Source: Branchiostoma lanceolatum (taxonomy: Eukaryota > Chordata > Leptocardii > Amphioxiformes > Branchiostomatidae). From it: DNA of 64,000 bases. The position numbers and the translations under genes are program-made. How positions within the stretch are numbered: position 1 is the first letter of the stretch; each line of letters begins with the position of its first letter. Below the pieces are notes generated by a model, which was not told the origin of the DNA, searched no databases, and was given only the letters and a program-made list of their open reading frames with translations. The stretch covers positions 2,198,501-2,262,500 of the forward strand of contig NC_089724.1 of the NCBI RefSeq assembly GCF_035083965.1, written 5' to 3'. This document shows positions 14,001-27,300 of this stretch, in pieces.

Positions 14001-15369
14001 TCAAGTAAGTCATTATAAAACACCCTGACCCTAACTCTAACCCTGACCCTAACTGTTACCCTCACCCTAACCCTGACCCTACCTTTAACCTGAACACTAA
14101 TAACCCTGACCCTAAACTAAGCCCTACACCTGATCTAAGCCCTACAGTCTCTCACCTTATCCAGGATTCCAATGGTCAAGTAAGTCTCGGGAAGGATACA
14201 CTGTAAACAACAAGGATCATAATGGTGTAGAAATAAAAGATAAAAAATCTACAACTTTACCATTTGATTTATCACCTTCAATTTGTTTCTCTGACGTTTC
14301 CAAATGCAAAATATCAAAACAAGCATTAGCATCATTCACAAGTTTTTCACTGATTGTCTTTAGAAACTTTCAAGCCTAATGCTCTTCACAAAGGTAGACA
14401 TGTACAAGTCATGTACATTGTATAAACCTGACTGTCCTCACATTAACTTTTCCCAGCAACCGTCTGCTGCTGACGTGGACCCAGCAGGGACTGTACATTA
14501 TAGACCCCGCCAGGGTGCAGCTGGTCATGTGGACTGACAAGTTCAAAGGTGAGACTAAAACCATGGCAGCATGCAATATACATATGATTGTACATCCCCA
14601 AACTGGACTTTCTGGAAGTGAAAACCTCTCTAATCTTTCATGTTGTAGCTGTACCCCCAGTTTCTGTTTTTTGTTTGTTAATAGATGACTTATATAAACT
14701 CTATAGTTTATCAAATTCATTTAGTTTCACAGGTAGTTAATTTTGCAGCACATGTACATGTAAATTTTTTGAAGTGTTTTAAAAACACTTTGCATGAAAC
14801 TATCTTAAAGTAGTAATACAGTGGAAACACATCGGGGGAAATAAAACCCCGCAAACGTTTCAAAACAAACATTATGTTGGATAGAAAAGTTTTTGTACAA
14901 TGGTTGTTTTATCCACACCGACATTTCTGTGACCATCTGTCACCTAACTCAATTATAACTTGTTCACATTGCACTGCAGCGATACATTGTAGGTGTCACT
15001 GCTTATAGATGCAACTTCCAAACGCAAATTATCTGCACAGGTGCTGACAGACAGCCACCGAATCCTCAGTGTGAATAAATCAAACACTTGGTTGTGCACA
15101 GAGAATTCTGTTGTCTCATGACAAACCAAACTGATGAAACTATTCACAAAGGCATACATTCTGTGTACAGTGTTTCTTATTACACGCATGTCTAACCTTC
15201 ATCGACATATATGATCATGTTGTTTTCAGACATCTCTGATGTGAGGTGCTATAAGAACGACATGTACCTGTTCCACGCCGACTCCCGCGTGTCGCGCCTC
15301 TCCCTGCTCGCCGTGGACAAGTGCGTCGGCAAACTCTTCTCCAAGCAGATGTGGAGACTGTGTGCGCAG
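8096..15369 (+). CDS. HPS5: HPS5 exons 1-10: N-terminal beta-propeller
   Basis: Exons 8096-8269, 8857-8967, 9523-9584, 10850-11036, 11999-12129, 12617-12740, 13433-13515, 13791-13868, 14457-14548 and 15230-15369 encode residues 1-394. WD40-like strands are visible ([60 protein letters not shown]). Splice phases agree at every join. The introns hold a SINE, a MITE piece and duplicated exon fragments, listed separately. Confidence 0.92.
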
Positions 15370-18300
15370 GTTAGTAAAACTTCCATGCAGGGAGGATGGA
15401 ACATCATTCTGTAAAGTCCTGATGCTCATGTTGCTGTCAACATGTTAACAAGCTTCTGCCATATTTGTTAATCGTTAGAAGGTTGCCAAGTTTCAAGATT
15501 GCTAGAGACTACAATCATGACAGTAGAATATTTCACTTGAAAATCTCCCATATCACACTGGAATAGCTCAGGAACATTGGTCTATTTTTAAAAATTATGT
15601 GATGATTGAGAGAACATCTGGTGCATCACTGCTGAACATGCAATTCGTGATTTAGAGCTTGCAGACTTGTCAGAAAATCGATTTTCGTGCAGTGTGACAG
15701 GGGCATAAGGAGCAAACAGTATATACAGAAAACAAAGAGTCGACCCCACAATGGGAAAAGCAGACTGAGTAGGAATGACTCATTGCAATGTCTTTTTCAA
15801 GCAATTGATAAAGTCAGGGTAGGGTAGGAAATTATGAAGTTTATGTTGTCTTCAATTAGCACTGTGCCTTAGTTCACCCTAAGATGTGGCCTATAAAGTA
15901 TCTGTATTATTCTTAAGTTACAAAAAAGGTCATTGCTGATCATGATTTCCTCCAGGTGTGCTGCCACTACCAGCCGTCAGTCATCCCCATGAAGGCACGG
16001 CGGGCAGTGCCGGTCTCCATGGTAACGGAGCTGCGGCAGCATCTCGGCACGATGGACGACGCGGACGAGCTGCTGGACCAACTGGAGGAGCTTCTCAACA
16101 GGTATGGAAGGAACACGGAAGTGGAGAATAAAGTTTGCAGTATCTGTATATTGTGTTTAACCAGTACAACTGTCCTTTGGCGTAACACACCAGCTCCTGC
16201 ATCTGTGTTTGTGTAACCAGACGGTATAACCACCCTTCAGGGTTACACACGTACCGTCGTACATCCAGTTTCTGATGTGCATATTGTTAGCTAGTATAAC
16301 CGCTCTTCGGTCCAATGGACCAGCTTCTGTATCTGTATAGCCGTTATAACCGCCTTTGTGAATTCTGAATAAAGCTTCAGCTCTTCCATTGTTTCTATGT
16401 CAACCAAAAAGAGATTAAACATTAACTGTTACAGTTATAGATCAAGTTACAGTGTGTTTCTATCCCCCAGGATTGAGCTAAACGTTGACAGCACGAGCTC
16501 CAACCAGAGCAGCGGTCGCTCCAGTGTCAGCTCCATCGGGAGTGTCAGCATGCTCCAGTCCGGGATCTACCAAGTCCACAGCCGGCGGGGGAGTCAGGAG
16601 TCTGTCGACAGCCTCCCAGAATTCACCTGGGCCGAGGAGGAAGCAGGGCAGGATGGGATAGCCAGGCCCAAGTTTGACCTTGTCTCTGATGCTCTGGCGA
16701 CCTCTGCGGAAGAAGGAAAAGAACCTGGCCTTCTTCCTTCCTTGCCTTCTTCACAGGAGACAGCAGCTTCTGCAAATGAAGTGGTTGCCTCAACACAAGA
16801 CAATGTAGAAAGTCTGGAAAGTTCAGTTTTATCACAAGGGAAAAGAGAAGGTTTAGAAAATGTGGAAAGTTTGTCTTTGGTGCAGAACGAGCAAGCTGCA
16901 ATCATTGAAAGCGAGAGTAGCGCCTCTGACCCGGAAAAGACCAGCATGCAATCCTGCGACAGCGGAAACAGTGACGGCACGAACGTCTCCCCAAGGTCGG
17001 GATCCAAGATGGCCGCCGGCGAGACAGAGGTCGCGGGAGCCAGCGACAGCGGGACGGGAGAAGAGGCTCTAGAGGAAGACGCTCAAACAGTCCCTGACTC
17101 ACTCACTATCCGGTTTAACCTCTTAACAGACTTTGAAGCCACAGAAACCACAGAGGCAGCCCAGATTTCTGATAAATACCAGAAGTTTTCCCAAGAAGTC
17201 CCCGTTGATTCCATGCCACTGGTTGCCATAGAAACAACAGGTACCAACAGCCATGAAACCCCAGAACTGAAGATGACACAGAGCGAGGATGCCAAGGGTA
17301 AAGGTCACAGGTCAAAGGAGGTGAAGGGTCAGAGGGCACTGCTAGACAGGTTTGCGAATGTTGACCTTGAGGGTGATGAGTTGGTGGTGCAGAGAGAAGG
17401 CAGACCCATCAAGGGGAAGAGGAAGAAGAAGAAGAAAGCTAACAGTGCAGGTACATGTAGGAAGGGATACTCAGCGCTTCCTTAAATGTCAGGAATTCTT
17501 ATCTAAATGAACCTTTTTCCTTATCATTTCTTACTATTTCTGGCTTTCCTTGCAGTTGATAAATGATACATAATATTTTAAACCTTTAAATTGTATACAT
17601 ACTATTAGTTACATATTATTTTTATGACATTGTGATGATTAAACTTTGCACCTTACATTTAGTTATTACTTATCATAACTTGCCCAACAGTGGTATCATG
17701 AAATTTTTTCCTGACCTCACATTTAATTTTTTTTTAAATTTCTAACCATCTTCTTCTAAATCAATTTCAGACATTTCCTACCTGTCCCTATCAGAAGGCA
17801 CAGCAGTGGACTCACCTCCATCTGGTAAGTGGACTAACATAATATTGTACATTTAGTGGTGTTATGTACATGTATTATTAATGCCAGATTAAATTATTTG
17901 CTAAATATTTTACATTATAGGAGGTGCTGGGTATACATGTGTATGTAGGTGCAACATCCTATTTGACTATTGATTCTGGGACGCTATTTGTATTGCCTAA
18001 AATTATGGAATTCAGCCAGTCTAACTTACAATTTTATTATTTTGCTGCAATGTTGTTTTCATGTGTCAATGTACCAATTTGTTGATAAACTAATTTATAT
18101 AGTATACATTTTAACTTTATGTAGTATGTTTCCTATAAATGTGATAGGTATACAATGTAATTTATTATTCTCAAAAAAATACTTGCATATTCCAACTAAC
18201 TTTAGCGTGACGCACACTTCATCATTGCCTTGTTCTTCAGATGATATAAGTCCCAAACGGACAAAGAGTTTAGATGCAACATGGGGAAAAATGAAAGGTT

Positions 18301-21300
18301 TGTCAGACGATCGAGTTTGAAAGATGATTGAAAGAATTTAGTAACGGAAATTTGACAATCACAGGTAAAAAATTATCCATTGATGATTTCTAATCAATCA
18401 AAGCAACCAAGCAATTTTAAAAAATCTATCAATAAACAGGAAAATTTCATAATTATCATTAACAACCTATCGTCAATTAAACCAGCTTTCTCATTAACTA
18501 AGCAGTCAACCTGCCAGGCAAATAATAATCAATCCACTTCTTTTATGTACAGACCAACCAATCTTTAGCCAATCTAAGTTCAGTAGCTATGTACCTACGA
18601 GCCTTACAAACATTTTAAGGCTACCACAAATTCTGATTTAAAATCAGGTTTAGCTAATTGTATTTTTTTCAAAATTCACAAATGTTGAACGGCATCATAA
18701 AAAATCACTAAAAAGACAATCACTAATATAGTTAGAAATCTGAATTCTCTCCAAAAGACAGTTACCAAAAGCAGAACCCCTCAAAGGCACCTTCCAATTT
18801 GATTGAAAATATAACTTACATGAACATGTACATTACATAAGCCTCAAGTATCAAACCTCTGCACGTTAAAGAACTCACTTATCAAGAAAAGTGTGGCCAA
18901 AAACGCAAGCTGTAGCAAAGCCGCATTGCACTACCACTAGCTACTTGAAAAAGCATCATGCTTCACCTCAATTGAGGATGACTGCTTTCTCTTTTTTACA
19001 TGTAAGGAAGTAGTCTTACGTTTTGCCCTGACCTTTGCCCTGACCTTTGCCCCAGACCTGCGTTCGGCGTTCCAGCAGAAGATGAGCACGCTGAAGACGG
19101 GACGGATGTCATCTGACAGCGACACTCCTGAGGGCGGGGCGACCCCTGAGCTGTCGTCGTCACCCGTGGTGCAGCAGCAGCTCAAGGTCATGAAGGACAA
19201 GTAAGGGCGTTTGCTCTTAGAGAATTCTGAAGTTCTTTGAATTGAAAACTTTTTACAATCTACTACCTGCTAGACACTCCAAAATAACTATGTTTTATTT
19301 TCATTATCAAGTTTTTAGCATCTTTTAATCCATAGGATTTTGAAATTTGAAGTTTACTCAATCTTAACCAGTACTCAGTGGATAGCCCTTTAACCTTCAA
19401 TATTTTTAGCAAAATCTTCACACAGACATTTACTACATGTACATGTAGGTATTTATATCATTGCTACAGTTAAGTGCTACATGTAGCTCAAAAATATTTA
19501 CACTTACAGACTGTCCATCAGACTGCAAGACTCGCACAGCTAAGACATTCACCTTGTTTCCTTCCAGCTTGTCTATGAGACTCGCAGTACTGTAGTAAGT
19601 CTTAAGACATTCTCCATGTCTCCTCACACTCACAGGTTGTCTAGAAGAATTTTAGGACTGAGACACAATAAGACCAGTTTAACATCAAAGACATTTGCCT
19701 GGTCTCCTTCCTTGGCAGGTTGTCCACACGGCTGCAGGGCTCGTGCAGACTTGTCTAAAATCTAAGACATTCACCCTAAGTCTTAAGACATTAACCATCA
19801 TGTCTCCTTACAGGTTTTCTTACTAGTAAGTCTTGACGTTTCCCTTACTTCTTGGCAGGTTGTCTACGAGACTTCAGGACTCTCGCAGTAAGCTGGCCAC
19901 CAAGTCCAAGTCTCTGATGAAGGCGATTCAGGAGAGCGAGCAGATGGGACGCATCAGGCAGACCATGAGGAGACCTGACATGCAGGCAGACAGGGGAGAT
20001 GAGGTGGGATATGGATGTGTTTTAGGGTGTAGGGTTCTGATACAGGAAAGTGAACAGATGGGCCGCATCAGGCAGACCATGAGGAGACCTGAGGCCCAGG
20101 CAGACAGGGGAGATGAGGTGGGATATGAGTCTGTTTTAGGGTGTAGGGTTCTTGTACAGGAGAGCGAACAGATGGGACGCATCAGGCAGACCATGAGGAG
20201 ACCTGACATGCAGGCAGACAGGGGAGATGAGGTGGGATATGGATGTGTTTTAGGGTGTAGGGTTCTGATACAGGAGAGTGAACAGATGGGCCGCATCAGG
20301 CAGACCATGAGGAGACCTGAGGCCCAGGCAGACAGGGGAGATGAGGTGGGATATGAGTCTGTTTTAGGGTGACTGTAGGGTTCTTGTACAGGAGAGTGAA
20401 CAGATGGGGCGCATCAGGCAGACCATGAGGAGACCTGACATGCAGGCAGACAGGGGGGACAAGGTAGTGTTTTCCATAACATAAGGCCATATGGATGACA
20501 TCTGTGCACGCAATTTTTATCAGTACCAAAGAAAATGTTGATTATACTGTAGATTGTGCAAAGCAGCTGCAAAATGATCAAATATGCCGTGAATTGTAAA
20601 AATGATTTTGGAAAACAATACTTAATCATAAAATGTTAAAATCAATTAAAAAATGAAGATGTTAAGAAGTGAAAATGAAGAATCCATTATTCGTTATACA
20701 ACTCTATGTTAGCTGTGATCAGCAGCTGAGGATTAAAAAGTTGGTTGGAAATAGAAAAAAACTAACTTAAAAGAAAAAAAATGATTTTCCTTATTTGTTG
20801 CTCAGGATGATGATGTGTTCGAGGACGACTTGGGAGGTAACCAAGACAACGGCATCTCCATGGTAACGGAGTCAGGAGGACATCAGGAGAGTGAGGAAAG
20901 GAGGAGGGGCGTCGGTCCACGTGTGGATGTCACTGTCCTGCTGCAGGCCACCAGGGAGACGAGGTGGGGATTTTGTTTTTCATCTGTTCATTCTTTTGTG
21001 TTGAAGCTCCTCAGAAAGTGCTGCTCGACGGAAACCTGGCAACGCAAAGTTTAGTGTTTTGTTTAGAATTAGAAAAGATTATGGACAATCTTATAATCTA
21101 TTTCAGAAATCTAATAGTACCCTGTATTTAATTATGAAACATTTCAAGCGGAACAGAGCTTAAGTGGACTAGAATCCTACATTGTGTACGTAGTTTGAGT
21201 CCAACTGCCTTACACCTAAGCTATTCCTTTTAATCTTTTGATACTGTTACTGTGTAGTTTCTGTTAAACAACATCTGATGTAACAGGAAATTTTTTCTCC

Positions 21301-24300
21301 TCCACCCTTAGTGAAAAGTTGAAGGACCCAGAAGTTCTGTTTGCCCCAGACCAAGCAAGAACCGTTCTGTCAGCATGGTTACAGCACCTGGAGACTGCTC
21401 TACAGAACCTCTATAGAACAGTGAGAGAACACAACGCCAAGATCAGGAGTAAGTTAGAGGTGAAAGGGCAGATGTCAGATGTTGTAGATGACATTGTCTC
21501 TGAAAGAACTCCAATCAACGGTTACGCTAATGTTAACAGCATGCAGCAAGGAAAGCAAGAAGATGAAAGTGAAAGCACTGAGTCAAGGACACTTGAAGAA
21601 AAAGAAGGAGAAGGAATGGACGCATCTGTAGTTCTGCATGACAGCGGTGCAGAATGCGACAGTGTACAGGATGGTCAGGAGAAACAGAACAAAGATGTCT
21701 CAGAACACAGAACGTTAGCAGAAGAAGAAGAGCGAATCTTTGAGAACAACGTTGATGGGAAGGATGACACACAACCATCACCGCATGCCAAGACAGAGGA
21801 TGAAGCTCCAGCACTTGTAAACCATGTTGAGACACATTCTCCAGATACGACATACACAGAAGAACACACTCCCAAGAATGCTGCTGGCCATCCCCAAGAC
21901 ATGGAAGATCTTCAAGAAGTTTTCATCCAAGAGGGATTCCACATCTTCGACCCTTTTCTGTTAAAGGAAGAGAGCCATGCGGAAATTTCTGAGCTGGTGA
22001 CTTTCTGCTTTCAGTTCGGTGTCCTTAGGAGCAAGAGTGCTTCATCAAAGGATTTTGCTGTATCCTCAACCATCATTGGACAGGACAGTCCTAGTCATGA
22101 CATTTGCAATCTACCTGACGAATCAGAATCTGTGTTACAAGAAGAAGATGCCCCTGAATCTGACAGGACTTGTGATGGCAATGATAGCTTCTCACCGATT
22201 GGTCCACATAGTAAGGAAGGTCAGCATCTGTCAGCAACAAGCCAATCAGCTTCCTTGTCTCATGAAGAGGAAGAGTGGGACAGGAACGCTGCTCAGTTCT
22301 TGAAGAGTCATTTCCATTTCTTGGACATAGAAGCCGTAAGAAAGACTTTGCAGTACAGAAGAGGACCAAGGACGATAGTGTGGGAGGGACTTATGGAGTG
22401 TCTGCATGGTAGGCACACCGACTTTTTTTTTAGACAACGTGTTGAAGTAATTCAGATGTAGATTGTTATGTCATCTTGTGAGCAAATAAAAATGTCAAGG
22501 TTTTAAGAAATGAATTTACAGCAGCAAAGGTTTACATATTCCCGTTTTACATGTTGTATGTTGAGGTTTAGAACACTTTTGAATTTGGTCTTCATATCCC
22601 TTTTCTCTAGATCTTGGTTCAAATTGTCTGTAGCTATAGCTATAGCTATAGCTAGTTAAGGGGAGTCTTTTTCATTTGATTCTTGACCGTTTTGTTTCCA
22701 TCCAGCCCTGTACTCTGAGGGTGCAGTACCAGATCTCATCACTAGGGGCAATGTGGACGAATGCCTGAAACTGATCAGGACCAAAGAGTTGACAGACGGA
22801 GGGGCTGTTCTGTCCTGTCTGCACAGGTGAGTGTTGAGTAGGTGGAAATAGAAAACAGCAAAATTGATTGTATGATGATGATGGCTGCTTCTTCGCTTCC
22901 AAAGATTACTGGGAAGGTTGTCCACCTCTGCAGGCTCTTCCGTGTCTGTGTAGCCCAATCCTTGATCTGCACACTCTGCTGCAGGCTGGGCATGTAAAGC
23001 CCTGTGTAGGTGGAGACTGGGCAGCAGCAGCTTTTCTTTGGCTTCTCATGATTGTAAGCATTGTTGAACAACATCATCGTCATTATCCAGTCTGGTTTCT
23101 GTATCATTTTACAGTTGTACAAATGTCTTTCAGCTGCACTCAGTCTCTCTACATTGTACATCTTCTTCCACTGTGTCTTGCATCTTGCGAGCTCCCTTAA
23201 GCCCCCCTCTCACTGGACCCGCGGCACGCTGGTGGCGTTGCTGCGTCCTAAACTGGATTTCTGTTATCATTGACTTTATAATGGGAATATCATTCAAAAC
23301 GTACAAGTAAGACCAAAAAGACAACAAAACACACAAAGGTTTAAAGGTTTGTTTTTCTTCATGAAATTCCTTGAGTGCTTTGTCAATTCAATCGGCCGCA
23401 GCGACGCCGCAAGCGTGCTGTGGGTCCAGTGAGAGGGGGGCTTTAGGTCCAGCCTTGGGCATGCTCAGCCTGTAGTAACGTTACCTGTAGCTATAACTTA
23501 CAATGTTTTGGCGATTTGCACACCTTTATGTCTCCCCAGTGTGTTCCTCTTGTCTCCTGAGACCATGGAAGACACCTGTGTACAGCTCTACCCCCAGGCC
23601 CAACACTGGGAGATCTCCATGCTGTTCTATATTATATAATATATATACAGTGTGCCTGGTGCATACATGTACATGCATTTTGTTTATTGATAATGCAAAC
23701 ATGTGTTTCTCCCCAGTGTGTTCTCCCTGTCCCCAGAGCCAGTGTTAGACGCCTGTTTACAGCTCTACCCGCAGGTCCAAGCCTGGGAGGTAGCTCAGAT
23801 CTGTAAGGACTCCCCTCAACACTTCCTGCACTATGTTCACAAGATACAGGCCTTGCCAAGGCACAGACAGTGAGTACGATTTATGTTCCCATTATTTTCA
23901 TTGTGTTTTTTTTTTGGAGTACGGCTGACATGCTGAACTTGTCAAAGGATATGTTAGGGAGACAAGTTCTTGTACATTGCGTATATCGCTGTCATCCTTA
24001 AGTGACAATGTACAATGTCATGTATTTAGAATATTGTTATAGCTCGTTATGCAGTCAATTGTAATGTCTTGTCTTTGTCAGCAGGGCTAGCCCTTTGTAA
24101 TAGCCTCAGGCTAGTTGGTCAGCCCTGGCTGTGTGTCAAAAACAGCCGAACCAATGGAGCATACAGCCTTCCTGTTTAGAAATCTTATTCTGTAACTGTC
24201 TTACCAGCCATTAATTTCTTTCATTTCAAATGTGTTCCTCGTTATTGTTGTCATTCAGTGGTAAAAGATTCTCCTCCTATATTGCTTATAATGCTTTAAC

Positions 24301-27300
24301 AAGTAGCTAAGCCTTGCATCTTACCTATCATGATGAGGTAATTCTAGACTTTTGAGTTGGAGTTTAAGTCCTGATGTTTGTTACAGAGCTGAGTTGCTTG
24401 AGGCCCTGTACAGAGATGAGGCCCTCTTGCACCAGTGGATGGACTGTGCTCTGACTGAAGGGGCTCCTGACAGGGATCTACTATTCACTACGCAGGGGGA
24501 GCCAAGGTAGATGGCATGCTTCTTTTAATTCAAGCCCATCCTTTATGTGTTGTCACAGTCAACAAGCATCGGCCATTCATGTGCTTGCTGATTGCCATAC
24601 TTTGCAAATTAAAGAAGTATTGACTAGATTACTTGTTTTTATTTGGCTAACTGTACATTATGTCTAGTATGTGTTAACAATCATAGGGATGCTTCAGATG
24701 CATTGTAGCATTCTATAACAGAACATTTTGTTATCACCATGCAATAAGTGCTGCTTCAATTCATAGTGCTTCAAGTTAGATGTACTAGACACATGTACAT
24801 GTATGTAAGGCTTTAATGTAAGACACCATTCAATATATGATATGATATAAAGGATGCTCAGTAGCTGTTTCTGTATGCCTGTAGGGGTAATCTTAGTCAA
24901 ACCATCTGTTTCTCCAGGCCAGGTTCTCATCTGTTGCCATGGAAACACGGTGCTGATGTGGATGAGATTCTGACCTGCTACTCCACGGATAGCGAGTCTG
25001 TCCCGCACAACTCCGCGGAGAGAGGGTACCTGATGAAAAAGTGTCGCAAGGCAGGGTTAGTGTTTTAAAGGTTTTGTAACATCTGTCATGTTCTAAAAGT
25101 TTTCAGCTATCTAGATTTTCACCTATCAAGTCAGGACACGTACCACATGTTTTCCTCTGTTTTATTTATTGAAGTCATAATACACTTTGGCCTGGTAAAT
25201 TGTAAACTGAAGGGCAGTGTTACACCATATTAGGAGCTAATTAGTAAATTACTTGAATGACTGTGTATAGTAACACTATTTCAAATATCATCAAACACAT
25301 TTACAGGTTGTTTTTTTTTTACAATGACTTGTGCTGCATTGCTTTAAAATGTTTACCAAATAAGCATGAATCATTCCAATGAATACAGAATAAGGTTGAC
25401 TTTTTATTGCCAACTTCCTATTATAAGGTACTGGCAAGGATACCTGAGGCTGTGTAAGGGGTTTGGCCACAGACAGGAGGCCCTGAGGACTGCAGTGCTG
25501 CTGGGAGATGTGCAACTCCTGGACCCCCAACATGACCCAAGTATGTTGACGCACCTTATGTCATATTTGTATCTAACAGTTGAAATAAAGATGCATGACA
25601 TCAGATGAGTATGTGTCACATATTTCTGCTTTCAGGGTCTTTTCATCAACATGCAGCTTACTTAAAATACTGTAGTTTCAAAAGCTATTTCTGAATGATA
25701 GTTATTGACCTTTTCGAGATCACAGAACTCGCTTATTAAAAACATAGGACTATTCATCAGCCACTGCCTCAAAAGAAGCCACCTCTGCCAGTAACATGTG
25801 TAGAAATATCAGATAGATCTATAGAATTACTTTTAAGTTTAAAAAAAGTTTTTTTACATCATTGTATCTGACAGTACAAAATGTATGTATCCTTGCAATT
25901 AGCCTTTGGGTATGAATTAATCAAATTCTATATTAAGATTGATGATTTTGGATTTGCTTCTCCCAAAACAATTTTTAAGAATCAAGATATTGATTAGTAT
26001 TGTAATATTATATCTATGCTAAGCCTTGTCTTTAATGTCTGTATATAACTATTTACCAGGTGTTCCCCCAAAGTCCCTGGAAGAATGGGAAGAAGTCTTC
26101 AGGCTCATGCTGCAGCTACAGGGAGGTCAAGGGTCGGGAGAAAACTCCCATGGTGCAATATCCTCCCAGGATGCTATGCAAGAAGTAGCAGACCACGAGC
26201 AATCAGTGAACAACGCAGTGCCTTACGACTCTAGCGATGTAACGCCGAGTCCAAATGATAGAACTAGTTTGCCTAATGTGGAAAGGAGGGAAACTTCTGA
26301 TTGGTTACCTCAAGATAGCACTGCATCACAGGAGGGCTGTGATTGGTCACCTAGGATCACATGGGAGGAAGCTGGCAGGCTATTGGTCAGCAGTGTGGGT
26401 CCAGACAAGGGGATTGAATTACTGCAGAGGCTGCCTCTTCCAACGGGATGTTTGTCAGAAGACTTCTACAAGAGCTGCGTGCTGGCAAGCATGATATACA
26501 GGAGACAGAAGTATGGTTTTGCGTTTTTTGTTGCCTCAAAAGTTCTCTAATTCCTGGGAAGTCACTTATTGGTAGTAATATAGTCACACCAGTTCTGTAT
26601 ATTGTAGACAGTGATCACTGTACATAAGGCCCACCTGGACATTCATATACAGTCAAACATGTACGAGTGACCACCTCTGTATAAGGGCCACCTGGCCATA
26701 TTGTAGCCACATTTTGGTGTTCCATGATAGACTACGTATACATGTATTTTCCCCATTGACCCAAGCACATAGAAGCCTGTCTATCATAGCCACCTGTCGA
26801 CAGTAATATTTTTCTTCTAGTCTCTTGGGTGGTCACTATATAGACAGGTTTGACTGTAGCTCAGCCTCATTGCACATAGTCAACTCCTGTCTGAAATGCA
26901 GATATGAATCAGCCTGTGTTGAGATGAAGTTGTTGAGAAGTTGTTTTTCTCCCTTGCCTGTAGGCTGTTGATCCACTCCATGTTGGAGAAGGTGGACACG
27001 TATCTGTGGTCCAAGAGACCAACAACTCTGGCCCCAGAGGTAAGAGTTTTCCCTTCTGTAAGAAGATAAAAACTTACAGAATGATATGTATACTGTCAGG
27101 TTCAGATTTGATAATGCAGCCTCTACTGGGTACTTCAAAATGCAGACTTGAAGTATGTTTTTCTGCAACTTTTATTCAAAGAAATTTTAAATTTCATTTT
27201 CAAAAAGGCAGATTGGATTTTAGTTTTTCTTTGTTGCCTGAGAAGCCAGAACTGACTAACAATTTACTATCAATCTGTGTGTCCTGGGCGGAAATTTAGT

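Noticed and set aside
13880-14140. Interstitial telomere repeat
   Set aside because: CCCTAA-like units are irregular and mixed with CCCTGA and CTCTAA, and they lie inside a gene intron between duplicated exon ends. Better called a degenerate intronic repeat.
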